This document shows, one piece after another, positions 14,731-22,641 of a DNA stretch of 48,656 bases. Positions within the stretch are counted from its first letter, which is position 1, and each line of letters opens with the position of its first letter. A program made the position numbers and the translations under genes. The stretch is from Bacteroidaceae bacterium (GTDB taxonomy: Bacteria; Bacteroidota; Bacteroidia; Bacteroidales; Bacteroidaceae): NCBI GenBank assembly GCA_017651245.1, contig JAGCDQ010000019.1:1-48656 (forward strand), given 5' to 3'. The notes beneath the pieces are model-generated. The model was not told the DNA's origin and ran no database searches. It saw only the letters and a list, made by a program, of their open reading frames with translations.

Positions 14731-16713
14731 ATGGCAATCAATATCGATTCTAAAATTCCTGAGGGACCAGTTGCTGAGAAATGGTCGAACTATAAGGCAC
14801 ACCAGCGTTTGGTCAACCCAAAGAATAAGCTGAAGCTCGATGTCATCGTCGTTGGTACGGGTTTGGCAGGTGCTTCAGCAGCCGCATCTCTTGGTGAGAT
14901 GGGCTTCAATGTCCTCAACTTCTGTATTCAGGACTCTCCACGCCGTGCTCACTCTATCGCTGCACAGGGTGGTATCAATGCTGCCAAGAACTACCAGAAC
15001 GATGGTGACTCTGTCTATCGTCTGTTCTACGACACTGTGAAGGGTGGTGACTACCGTGCTCGCGAGGCTAACGTGTATCGTCTGGCTGAGGTGTCTAACT
15101 CTATCATCGATCAGTGTGTGGCTCAGGGCGTTCCTTTCGCTCGTGAGTATGGTGGCACGCTGGCTAACCGTTCTTTCGGTGGTGCTCAGGTGTCTCGTAC
15201 TTTCTATGCTAAGGGTCAGACAGGTCAGCAGCTCCTCCTCGGTGCTTACTCTGCACTTTCTGCCCAGGTGAATGCCGGCAAGGTGAAGCTCTACACTCGT
15301 TATGAGATGCTCGACGTGGTGATCATCGACGGCAAGGCTCGTGGTATCATCGCCAAGAACCTCGTGACTGGTAAGTTGGAGCGTTTCTCTGCTAATGCAG
15401 TCGTAATCGCAACAGGTGGTTATGGCAACACATATTTCCTCTCTACCAATGCAATGGGTTGCAACGTATCTGCAGCGATGGCTTGCTATCGTAAGGGTGC
15501 TTACTTTGCAAATCCTTGCTACGTGCAGATTCACCCAACTTGTATTCCAGTACACGGCGACAAGCAGTCGAAGCTGACCCTGATGTCAGAGTCTCTGCGT
15601 AACGACGGTCGTATCTGGGTGCCAAAGAAGCTTGAGGATGCCAAGGCATTGCAGGCAGGCACGAAGGAAGGTTGGGAGATTCCAGAGGAAGACCGCGACT
15701 ACTATCTGGAGCGCCGCTATCCAGCATTCGGTAACCTCGTTCCTCGTGACGTGGCTTCTCGTGCTGCGAAGGAGCGTTGCGACAAGGGCTTCGGTGTGAA
15801 CAACACAGGCCTTGCCGTTTACCTCGACTTCTCTGAGTCTATCCAGCGTCTCGGCATCGACGTGATTCGTCAGCGTTATGGCAACCTCTTCGACATGTAC
15901 GAGGAGATTACCGACGTGAATCCAGGCGAAAAGCGTGCGACTGTGAACGGCATGGATTACTATAACCCAATGATGATTTTCCCAGCTATCCACTACACAA
16001 TGGGTGGTATCTGGGTTGACTACGAACTCCAGACCTCTATCCCAGGTCTCTTCGCCATTGGTGAATGTAACTTCTCTGATCACGGAGCTAACCGCCTCGG
16101 TGCATCTGCCCTCATGCAGGGTCTGGCTGATGGTTACTTCGTATTGCCTTACACCATCCAGAACTACCTCGCTGACCAGAGTATCTGGCCTCGCATCTCT
16201 ACCGATGCACCTGAGTTCGCTGAAGTGGAGAAGGCTACAGAGGAGCGTATCCAGAAGCTCATGAACATCAAGGGCAAGCGTTCTGTTGACTCTATCCACA
16301 AGGAACTCGGCCACATCTGCTGGGAGTACATCGGTATGGGTCGTACGAAGGAAGGCCTCGAGAAGGGCATCAAGCTCATCGACGAACTCCGCAAGGAATT
16401 CGACACCAACCTCTTCATCCCAGGTAATCGCGAAGGTCTCAATGTGGAGCTTGACAAGGCCATCCACCTCGATGACTTCATCACCATGGGTAAGCTCATC
16501 GCTTACGATGCCCTCTCTCGTGAGGAATCTTGTGGTGGTCACTTCCGCGAGGAGCACCAGACAGAGGAAGGCGAAGCTAAGCGCGATGACAAGAACTTCT
16601 TCTACGTGGGCTGCTGGAAGTACGAAGGCACTGACGCTGCCGCTCCAACGCTCATCAAGGAGCCACTCGAGTATGAAGCAATCAAGGTACAAACACGTAA
16701 CTACAAGAATTAA
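14731..16713 (+). CDS. frdA: Fumarate reductase/succinate dehydrogenase flavoprotein subunit
   Basis: Catalytic flavoprotein that interconverts fumarate and succinate. The 660 residues show the FAD dinucleotide fold [19 protein letters not shown] (about 40-60), the covalent flavin His74 in [15 protein letters not shown], the substrate-binding QIHPTC region and the C-terminal [17 protein letters not shown]. Long for SdhA/FrdA but normal for the Bacteroidetes B-type enzyme. ATG 14731 is preferred; an in-frame TTG at 14719 would add four residues. It lies 24 bp after frdC and 5 bp before frdB. The codon use is strongly biased, as expected of a highly expressed gene. Confidence 0.96.
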   Translation: MAINIDSKIPEGPVAEKWSNYKAHQRLVNPKNKLKLDVIVVGTGLAGASAAASLGEMGFNVLNFCIQDSPRRAHSIAAQGGINAAKNYQNDGDSVYRLFYDTVKGGDYRAREANVYRLAEVSNSIIDQCVAQGVPFAREYGGTLANRSFGGAQVSRTFYAKGQTGQQLLLGAYSALSAQVNAGKVKLYTRYEMLDVVIIDGKARGIIAKNLVTGKLERFSANAVVIATGGYGNTYFLSTNAMGCNVSAAMACYRKGAYFANPCYVQIHPTCIPVHGDKQSKLTLMSESLRNDGRIWVPKKLEDAKALQAGTKEGWEIPEEDRDYYLERRYPAFGNLVPRDVASRAAKERCDKGFGVNNTGLAVYLDFSESIQRLGIDVIRQRYGNLFDMYEEITDVNPGEKRATVNGMDYYNPMMIFPAIHYTMGGIWVDYELQTSIPGLFAIGECNFSDHGANRLGASALMQGLADGYFVLPYTIQNYLADQSIWPRISTDAPEFAEVEKATEERIQKLMNIKGKRSVDSIHKELGHICWEYIGMGRTKEGLEKGIKLIDELRKEFDTNLFIPGNREGLNVELDKAIHLDDFITMGKLIAYDALSREESCGGHFREEHQTEEGEAKRDDKNFFYVGCWKYEGTDAAAPTLIKEPLEYEAIKVQTRNYKN

Positions 16714-16718
16714 TCACT

Positions 16719-17483
16719 ATGGCAGAAAAGATATTGAAAAGCTTCACAGTAAAATACTGGAAGCAGAATGGTCCTAAAGATGCTGGCCATTTTGAAGAGA
16801 AGGTAATGAAGGACATCCCTGGTGATACTTCGTTCCTCGAAATGCTCGACATCCTCAACGAGCAGCTGATTGAGGAAGGCAAGGAGCCTTTCGTGTTTGA
16901 CCACGACTGCCGCGAGGGTATCTGCGGTATGTGCTCGCTCTACATCAACGGTACGCCTCACGGCAAGACCGAGCGTGGAGCCACCACTTGCCAGCTCTAT
17001 ATGCGCAAGTTCAACGAGGGTGACGTCATCACCATCGAGCCTTGGCGTTCGGCAGGTTTCCCTGTCATCAAGGACTGCATGGTTGACCGCACCGCCTTCG
17101 ACAAGATCATCCAGGCAGGTGGCTACACCACCGTCCGCACAGGTGCTCCACAGGATGCCAACGCTATCCTCATCCCCAAGGAGGATGCTGACGAGGCAAT
17201 GGATTGCGCCAGCTGCATCGGTTGTGGTGCTTGCGTCGCTGCTTGTAAGAACGGTTCTGCAATGCTTTTCGTTTCCTCGAAGGTCAGCCAGCTCGCTCTC
17301 CTTCCCCAAGGTCGCGTCGAGGCAGCCCGTCGTGCCAAGGCAATGGTTGCCAAGATGGACGAACTCGGTTTCGGTAACTGCACCAACACTCGTGCTTGCG
17401 AAGCCGTTTGTCCTAAGTGTGAAACCATCGCCAACATCGCTCGTCTGAACCGCGAGTTCATCAAGGCAAAACTTAGCGATTAG
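16719..17483 (+). CDS. frdB: Fumarate reductase/succinate dehydrogenase iron-sulfur subunit
   Basis: Electron-transfer subunit with three Fe-S clusters linking FrdA to the cytochrome b subunit. In 254 residues the cluster ligands are plain: the plant-type ferredoxin motif [15 protein letters not shown] with a later Cys in TTCQLY for the 2Fe-2S cluster, then [19 protein letters not shown] and [15 protein letters not shown] for the 4Fe-4S and 3Fe-4S clusters. Third gene of the operon, 5 bp after frdA, followed by an intergenic repeat-like stretch and a terminator. Confidence 0.96.
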   Translation: MAEKILKSFTVKYWKQNGPKDAGHFEEKVMKDIPGDTSFLEMLDILNEQLIEEGKEPFVFDHDCREGICGMCSLYINGTPHGKTERGATTCQLYMRKFNEGDVITIEPWRSAGFPVIKDCMVDRTAFDKIIQAGGYTTVRTGAPQDANAILIPKEDADEAMDCASCIGCGACVAACKNGSAMLFVSSKVSQLALLPQGRVEAARRAKAMVAKMDELGFGNCTNTRACEAVCPKCETIANIARLNREFIKAKLSD

Positions 17484-17560
17484 TGAGCGCAGAACCAAGC
17501 TTGCTTGAGTTATGCCGAACGTAGCTAAGTTCACCGCAGGTAAATTGGCCGAATAATACA
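17484..17560. other. Intergenic GC-richer stretch, possible dispersed repeat
   Basis: Between the frdB stop and the terminator. It contains GAACCAAGCTTGCTTGAG and GCCGAACGTAGCTAAG-like segments that share the CGAACGTAG core with the 85-bp repeat at 1-170. It may be a member of a Prevotella dispersed intergenic repeat; only a genome search could show this. Confidence 0.3.
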
Positions 17561-17572
17561 CATTATATATAA

Positions 17573-17612
17573 ATAAGAAGCGTCGCGGAACGAAATCTGC
17601 GACGCTTATTTG
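17573..17612 (+). terminator. Terminator of frdCAB
   Basis: AAGCGTCGC (17578-17586) pairs with GCGACGCTT (17599-17607), followed by ATTTGTT. The distal arm abuts the -33 TTTG (17609-17612) of the peroxiredoxin promoter, so the terminator tail and the next promoter share bases. Confidence 0.75.
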
Positions 17613-17640
17613 TTGGTGTCAGTAATAAGTGCTATCTTTG
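17609..17640 (+). promoter_or_regulatory. Promoter of the Bcp peroxiredoxin gene
   Basis: TTTG at 17609-17612, 20-bp spacer, TATCTTTG at 17633-17640; about 28 nt before ATG 17669. Confidence 0.72.
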
Positions 17641-17668
17641 CGAACAAACAACCAAAATCTTTATCAAT

Positions 17669-18121
17669 ATGAACATTGGAGACCGTGCGCCCGAGGTATT
17701 GGGCAAGGACGAACAGGGACGGGAGGTCCGTCTGAGTGATTACAAGGGCAGGAAGCTAGTGCTGTATTTTTATCCGAAGGACAACACGAGTGGATGCACT
17801 GCCGAGGCTTGCAGCCTGAGAGACCGCTATGGGGAGCTGCAAGGAGCAGGCTATGAGGTGGTGGGTGTGAGCAAGGATTCTGCCGCCTCGCACGTGAGGT
17901 TCAAGGAGAAGCACTCGCTGCCGTTCCCGCTGATTGCCGATGTGGACCACACACTCCTGGAGGCGATGGGGGCTTGGGGCGAGAAGAACATGTACGGCAA
18001 GAAGATGATGGGCACCATCCGCACCACCTTCATCATCAATGAGGAGGGCGTGATTGAAAACATCTTTGCCGGCAAGCAGGTGAAGACCAAGGAGCATGCC
18101 GAGCAGATTCTGAATGTCTGA
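17669..18121 (+). CDS. bcp: Thioredoxin-dependent thiol peroxidase (Bcp/PrxQ)
   Basis: Cytoplasmic peroxiredoxin that reduces hydrogen peroxide and organic hydroperoxides, using thioredoxin for recycling. The 150-residue protein carries the PrxQ active site DNTSGCTAEACS with peroxidatic Cys43 and resolving Cys48 five residues later, the TxxC-type context of atypical 2-Cys enzymes, and the family motifs LVLYFYPKD and TIRTTFIINEEG. Length is normal. It is a single-gene unit with its own promoter. It ends 33 bp before the convergent GH43-like gene, with only a weak GAGGA/TCCTC hairpin between them. Confidence 0.95.
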   Translation: MNIGDRAPEVLGKDEQGREVRLSDYKGRKLVLYFYPKDNTSGCTAEACSLRDRYGELQGAGYEVVGVSKDSAASHVRFKEKHSLPFPLIADVDHTLLEAMGAWGEKNMYGKKMMGTIRTTFIINEEGVIENIFAGKQVKTKEHAEQILNV

Positions 18122-18154
18122 TTGAGGACAGGATCCTCGTTACCGCAAAAGCTA

Positions 18155-19288
18155 TTACCACTTATCCACCCAGCGAATGACGGGCACGTCGTGGTCGTCG
18201 AACTCGATGGGGAGCCATAGGTGGAGGCTCTGCGAGAGGTGGCGAGGATTCCAGATGTCTGCCATGAAGATGGGCTTGCCGTTCATCTGATAGATGTAGG
18301 TGCCCTGAGCGCCGAAGGTCTTGTTGGCAGGCATGTTTTGATAGCCTGTGGCAGTGCCGACGAAGGGAGAGGGATACTGTTTCCAAGGTCCCCAGATGCT
18401 CTTGGCGTTGAACATGCGGGCCTCGTTGGGTGACCAGCCTGTGCATCCAGAGCAGATGAGCCAGTAGGTGCCATTGTGCTTGAAGATGCAAGGTGCCTCG
18501 TTCTGTCCGCCTGGAGCCACCATATTATATTTTCCCGTGAAATTGAGGTAATCGTCAGTGAGTTCGCTGACCAGCAGCGTGAGGTTCTCCTGCGAAGAGG
18601 TGATGTGATAGGCCTTGCCGTCGTCATCCACATACACCGTCATGTCGCGGCTCATCTGTCCTCCCTTCATGTCGCGCCACAGATACATGCCCTTGTTCAC
18701 CTCGCGTCGCCATGCGTCGTTCCACCACTCTTTCCACTGCGAAGCATCCGTCTGTTGTGCTGCCTTGATGGCCTGCTCGTCCATATCGAACGGCCACTGG
18801 TTGGCGTGGATGCGCTGACTGCGGAGGAATTTGAAGGGACCTGTGGGCGAGTCGCTCACAGCAAAGGCCACACGGGCAGCCTCATATCCACGCCCTTTCA
18901 GTTCGAGATGGAAGAGCATCACAAACTTCTTGGTCTTGGGGTTGTAGAGCACCTTGGGACGCTCCATGATGCAGCCCCGTTCGATGTCGTGTCCCGCCTC
19001 TTGGCTCGTTGCCAAAGCCACACCCTCATTCTTCCATTTCTTCAGGTCAGTGGAGGAATAGACGGAGATGCCTGTTTCTGTGCTGCCACCGCTGTAGGGG
19101 CGGTTCTCCCCATACCAATAATAAGTGTTGCCATATTGGATGATGTTGCCGCCATGCGCATTGATGTGCTGGCCGTCGGTATCCATCCATAACTGACCAT
19201 TCACGTGTTCTTGTGCTTGTGCGAGTGTGGACGAGAACAGAATCATGCAGCACAAAGCAAGAATCTTCGTCCATAGATGCATTTTCAT
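18155..19288 (-). CDS. GH43-like secreted glycoside hydrolase
   Basis: A 377-residue five-bladed propeller-type hydrolase with a signal peptide (Ala-Gln junction near 23-26). The N-terminus WMDTDGQHINAHGGNI and NTYYWYGENRP match the GH43 branch that includes exo-beta-1,3-galactanases and related subfamilies (24/34), rather than the arabinofuranosidase/xylosidase branch. A likely catalytic acid is Glu264 in GGQNEAPCIF; the usual N-terminal base Asp of GH43 is not obvious, a known feature of the galactanase branch. The C-terminus ends within the catalytic fold; no extra module is seen. It has its own promoter and stands about 3.4 kb from the main enzyme cluster, so it may act on galactan-type side chains separately. 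Confidence 0.8.
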   Translation of the reverse strand: MKMHLWTKILALCCMILFSSTLAQAQEHVNGQLWMDTDGQHINAHGGNIIQYGNTYYWYGENRPYSGGSTETGISVYSSTDLKKWKNEGVALATSQEAGHDIERGCIMERPKVLYNPKTKKFVMLFHLELKGRGYEAARVAFAVSDSPTGPFKFLRSQRIHANQWPFDMDEQAIKAAQQTDASQWKEWWNDAWRREVNKGMYLWRDMKGGQMSRDMTVYVDDDGKAYHITSSQENLTLLVSELTDDYLNFTGKYNMVAPGGQNEAPCIFKHNGTYWLICSGCTGWSPNEARMFNAKSIWGPWKQYPSPFVGTATGYQNMPANKTFGAQGTYIYQMNGKPIFMADIWNPRHLSQSLHLWLPIEFDDHDVPVIRWVDKW

Positions 19289-19333
19289 ATCAATGTCTGT
19301 GTTAGTTGTTTGTTAGCCTTTCGTTTCTGCTTG

Positions 19334-19365
19334 CAAAGGTAGAAATTCTCTTCCATAGTTCCAAA
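19334..19365 (-). promoter_or_regulatory. Promoter of the lone GH43-like gene
   Basis: On the minus strand TTTG (19365-19362), 20-bp spacer and TACCTTTG (19341-19334) match the consensus fully; about 45 nt before the ATG. Confidence 0.72.
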
Positions 19366-19433
19366 TTCCTCTATAAAAATATATTCTCGAAGGCCTTTTT
19401 ATGTTAATTCGTGTTAAAGTCTAGTACTATGTA

Positions 19434-19464
19434 TTGCAAGGTATTTATGTTTTACCTAACTTTG
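19434..19464 (+). promoter_or_regulatory. Promoter of the PadR-PspC operon
   Basis: TTG at 19434-19436, 20-bp spacer, TAACTTTG at 19457-19464. Transcription starting near 19471 rules out the in-frame ATG at 19411 and supports ATG 19507 for the PadR gene. Confidence 0.65.
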
Positions 19465-19506
19465 CAGCGGAAATCAAGAATACAAAACTGTTTAATCACT
19501 ACTCAT

Positions 19507-19842
19507 ATGAATGTTGACAATGCAAAATCACAGATGAGGAAGGGTATGCTGGAGTACTGCATCATGTTGCTGCTCAATGAGAAAGCATACTATACTTCTG
19601 ACATCATCAGACGTTTGAAAGAAGCGAACCTTTTGGTCGTGGAAGGCACGTTGTATCCGTTGCTCACCCGACTGAAGAATGACGGTTTGCTGGGTTACGA
19701 ATGGCAGGAGAGTACTCAAGGACCTCCGCGCAAGTATTATGTACTGACTGATGAAGGTAAAGAAACCTTGGAGCAATTGGATGCAGCTTGGGGTGAACTG
19801 GAAAGTACGGTGCATAATTTGAAAAACAGGAGGTTGCTATAG
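19507..19842 (+). CDS. PadR family transcriptional regulator
   Basis: Small winged-helix repressor, 111 residues from ATG 19507. The PadR N-terminal domain is clear: KGMLEYCIMLLLNEKAYYTSD, then VVEGTLYPLLTRLKNDGLL (recognition helix region) and GPPRKYYVLTDEGKETLEQL (wing). It lacks the larger C-terminal dimerization domain, as in the short PadR-s2 subfamily. Such genes commonly sit in front of membrane-protein genes they control, as here: a membrane protein and a PspC protein follow on the same strand. Target and inducer are unknown; autoregulation of the operon is an inference. Confidence 0.9.
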   Translation: MNVDNAKSQMRKGMLEYCIMLLLNEKAYYTSDIIRRLKEANLLVVEGTLYPLLTRLKNDGLLGYEWQESTQGPPRKYYVLTDEGKETLEQLDAAWGELESTVHNLKNRRLL

Positions 19843-19916
19843 ACCAGCCTACGCACTTGGAGAATTCTTAATTTAATAAAGTAAGCATACATTTATAATA
19901 AAAAGATATAAAGATT

Positions 19917-20633
19917 ATGGCAAGTTATTCGTTGGAAATCGGCAATGCAGTCAACACTGCTTGGGAATATGCAAAGAAACACGGTCTGCTCATCGCTGTT
20001 ATCTATCTGTTGGTAGGTGTGTTGGCAGGTGGTTTGGGACATATATCAACTCCTACCTTCAGTTATAATTATGACTCTTCTCAGGCTCTTGGTGAGGCAA
20101 TCAGTAGGGGCGACTGGCAAGGTGCGGGAAATATTGCACAAACATTGAGTTCGGGTAATCATGTTGTATGGTTTGGCGGCATGTTGGGCTCAATCTTGAA
20201 ATTCCTTGTTAGCGTGGGTCTCTACAATCTTGCACTCGGATTGATGGCGGGACGTTTCTCCGAGGTGACGTTTGACGCCTTCAAATTGCCTTTTGTTGTG
20301 TATTTGAAGGTATTTGCAGTGGAAATTATCACAAACATCATTCTCTTTGCTTCCGCGTTGTGTTGTTTCGTTCCATATTTTTTCGTGGCTCCCCGCGTCA
20401 TCTTGGCTCCTGTCTATCAAGTGGAGCATCCAGAGGCAGGCATCTTTGAGTCTATCAGTGCCGCGTGGAACATGTCATCGGGCAACACCCTCTCCTTGTT
20501 GGGTTTGGGCATCATCATGATGGGCATCCTCATTTTGGGTCTCTGTTGCTGTTGCGTCGGAGTGTACTTTGCTGCGGCTATCAAATTGTTTGCCTTGACG
20601 GCTGCTTATTATCAATTGAAAGGAAACTTGTAA
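19917..20633 (+). CDS. Multi-pass membrane protein of unknown function
   Basis: A 238-residue integral membrane protein with about four to five hydrophobic segments (about 22-42, 85-110, 130-165, 190-225). The fifth segment holds a Cys cluster (LGLCCCCVGVY). The pattern (YxLExGNAVNTAWEYAKKH at the N-terminus, APRVILAPVYQVEHPEAGIFESISAAW before the last helices) resembles DUF975/DUF4013-type membrane proteins, but the family is not certain. It lies 74 bp after padR and 24 bp before the PspC gene, so it is probably part of an envelope-stress or membrane-maintenance operon. Confidence 0.8.
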   Translation: MASYSLEIGNAVNTAWEYAKKHGLLIAVIYLLVGVLAGGLGHISTPTFSYNYDSSQALGEAISRGDWQGAGNIAQTLSSGNHVVWFGGMLGSILKFLVSVGLYNLALGLMAGRFSEVTFDAFKLPFVVYLKVFAVEIITNIILFASALCCFVPYFFVAPRVILAPVYQVEHPEAGIFESISAAWNMSSGNTLSLLGLGIIMMGILILGLCCCCVGVYFAAAIKLFALTAAYYQLKGNL

Positions 20634-20657
20634 TCATCACAAAAAAACATAACAACA

Positions 20658-22415
20658 ATGAAAAAGAATATTACCATCAATCTTTGTGGCAGACTTTATC
20701 AAATCGATGAAGACGCATACGAATTGCTGAGCCACTACACAGACACCCTGCGTGACTATTTCAAGAAGCAAGAGGGTGGCGAAGAAACTGCCGACGACAT
20801 CGAGGCGCGTATCGCAGAACTGTTTGATGACCTGAAATCAAATGGCATCGAGGCCATCACCATCGAGCACGTGCAGGGTGTGATAGAACAGATTGGAAAA
20901 GTGGAAGAAATTGCAGATGAGAATGCTGAATATGCAGGAAAGGCAGGCTTTTCGGCAAACACTGGGAACAAGAAACCATTGCCCACCAAGAAGTTCTTTC
21001 GCGACTCGCAGAACAAGGTGCTGGCAGGTGTGCTGTCAGGATGCGCCAACTATTTTGGCGGAAGTGCGAACGGATGGCGTTGGGGCTTTGTGCTTTTGAG
21101 TGTGCTTTGGATTGTATTTGACGGCATATTTGGCACTATTTTGGGCGTTATGGTTTTGCCAATCATCTTAGTCTCAATACCTTTCGCATTCCTTCCGTTA
21201 CTCATTTATCTGCTGGTTGCCATTTTCAATCCTGAGACGAAAACGGCTGAGGATGTGCTGATGATGAGAGGTAAGGAGGTGAATCCCCAGAACTTATCTG
21301 AGGTTGTGCAGGGTGTAGATCTTTCGAAAGAGAAGAAGAATGGTATCTCATTTTGGGACATTCTTTTAGGCGTGATTTGTGTGGGTTTAAGTATGTCTTT
21401 AACCATCGGTTTGATTGTGGCACTTTGCTTTTTTGTGGCATTTGTGGCAGCTTCAGAAACGATGGCAGATTCTTGGTGGAATGTTCATGTAACAGAGGAT
21501 CTGAATGCCATTTTTATTCCAGCAGTTATTAGTGGTATCTTGCTGTTGGTGTCCATTGGCATCCTGCTCTATTGTTCCATCCATGCAGCAGCAAGTTCGT
21601 TTGGCAAGACCCCTGCGATGAAGGGCAAACAACGTTTGATGTGGTTCATCCTATGGGTGGTATCTGTGGTTGGCTTTATTGGAAACACGATCTATGCTGT
21701 AGCTCAGTTGGCCAAGACGCAGACAACCCGTTGGAACACAGAACAGGCAGCGTGGAAGAAAGAACACACTCACTTTGGCTTTGTCTTTAACGACGATGAC
21801 TGGAATTTCTTCAAGAATGGGGATTGGGAACTCGTAAAGGCTGAAGGAATAGATCGTTACACCTACAATGGCGAGTATATGACAGGTGACTTCACCCGTT
21901 ATCTCGATGCTTGTGCAGGTCATAATCCTTACACCTACCAAGCAGAAAAGGAAGAAATGGTGGGACCTGGCATTTATCGCCTCAGTGCTGCTGTGAGGGC
22001 AGATAACGACGAAAGTTTTATCTTTGTGGAAGAGAAGGATACGACAGGACAAGTTAGCTTGTTTAATGAATCTGTGCAGATACCTAACTATGGTACTCAA
22101 ATAGGAAACATTTGGGAAACGATTGGTCTGGAGCAAGGTTTTTATCAGAGCGATGATCCCTCGTATTTGAATGACCCCGTGCTGAAAGAATTGGTTGGTA
22201 GAATCTCCAAGATTGACAAGGATAAGATTGTCGAAGCCAATGGTAGTCATGGTTATGGTTGGAGTTATGTCTATATCGACAGCATCAAGGTGGAAGAGCC
22301 TGCTAAACTCATCTATGGTGTGAAGGTGAACAACACGAACAAACAAACTGGAATAGGCTTCTTCTCTGCCACCGACTTCGTTTTGGAGAAGATTGGCGAA
22401 CTGGGCAAAAAGTAG
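20658..22415 (+). CDS. PspC domain membrane protein
   Basis: A 585-residue protein with an N-terminal cytoplasmic region (about 1-105; ITINLCGRLYQIDEDAYELL), then a PspC domain (about 112-190) marked by FFRDSQNKVLAGVLSGCANY and GWRWGFVLLSVLW, two further hydrophobic hairpins (about 235-310 and 325-355) and a C-terminal extracytoplasmic domain of about 220 residues with no recognised motif. PspC proteins sense or stabilise stressed membranes. In Bacteroidetes a PadR repressor commonly accompanies a PspC protein of this long form, as here. The gene ends just before a large hairpin/22-bp repeat array. Confidence 0.88.
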   Translation: MKKNITINLCGRLYQIDEDAYELLSHYTDTLRDYFKKQEGGEETADDIEARIAELFDDLKSNGIEAITIEHVQGVIEQIGKVEEIADENAEYAGKAGFSANTGNKKPLPTKKFFRDSQNKVLAGVLSGCANYFGGSANGWRWGFVLLSVLWIVFDGIFGTILGVMVLPIILVSIPFAFLPLLIYLLVAIFNPETKTAEDVLMMRGKEVNPQNLSEVVQGVDLSKEKKNGISFWDILLGVICVGLSMSLTIGLIVALCFFVAFVAASETMADSWWNVHVTEDLNAIFIPAVISGILLLVSIGILLYCSIHAAASSFGKTPAMKGKQRLMWFILWVVSVVGFIGNTIYAVAQLAKTQTTRWNTEQAAWKKEHTHFGFVFNDDDWNFFKNGDWELVKAEGIDRYTYNGEYMTGDFTRYLDACAGHNPYTYQAEKEEMVGPGIYRLSAAVRADNDESFIFVEEKDTTGQVSLFNESVQIPNYGTQIGNIWETIGLEQGFYQSDDPSYLNDPVLKELVGRISKIDKDKIVEANGSHGYGWSYVYIDSIKVEEPAKLIYGVKVNNTNKQTGIGFFSATDFVLEKIGELGKK

Positions 22416-22434
22416 GTTTTTCACCCCTAAAAAT

Positions 22435-22520
22435 GAAACGCCGTATCGAGGGCATCGATACGGCGTTTCGTTGTCTTTGATACGGTGTTTCGTGCTGCTC
22501 GGTACGGCGTATCTCTGAAT
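22435..22520. repeat. 15-bp perfect hairpin followed by three 22-bp direct repeats
   Basis: GAAACGCCGTATCGA (22435-22449) pairs perfectly with 22455-22469 around GGGCA. The right arm is the first of three units starting at 22455, 22477 and 22499, exactly 22 bp apart, with cores GATACGGCGTTTCG, GATACGGTGTTTCG and GGTACGGCGTATCT. The left arm could pair with any of the three. It may simply be the terminator of the PspC operon, but no T run follows the stem. Confidence 0.8.
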
Positions 22521-22580
22521 TAGGTAACATAAACGCAAATTTGTGTTTCTACGTTGCAACGTTTTGTGGCGAAAAGTTCG

Positions 22581-22588
22581 TATCTTTG
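22581..22588 (+). promoter_or_regulatory. -7 box before the GH3 gene
   Basis: TATCTTTG, 53 nt before ATG 22642. No -33 TTG at 19-21 bp; nearest candidates give spacers of 14 or 24 bp, which would fit a promoter that needs an activator. Confidence 0.5.
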
Positions 22589-22641
22589 CACCCAGATATT
22601 TCATCTTTTCCATTCATAGGAACTAAAAATTTACTAACGAT

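Noticed and set aside
15586-16692. 368-codon minus-strand ORF opposite frdA
   Set aside because: Long antisense frame caused by strong codon bias in frdA; no start context or family match.
18122-18154. Terminator between bcp and the GH43-like gene
   Set aside because: Only a 5-bp GAGGA/TCCTC stem with no T run; too weak to call.
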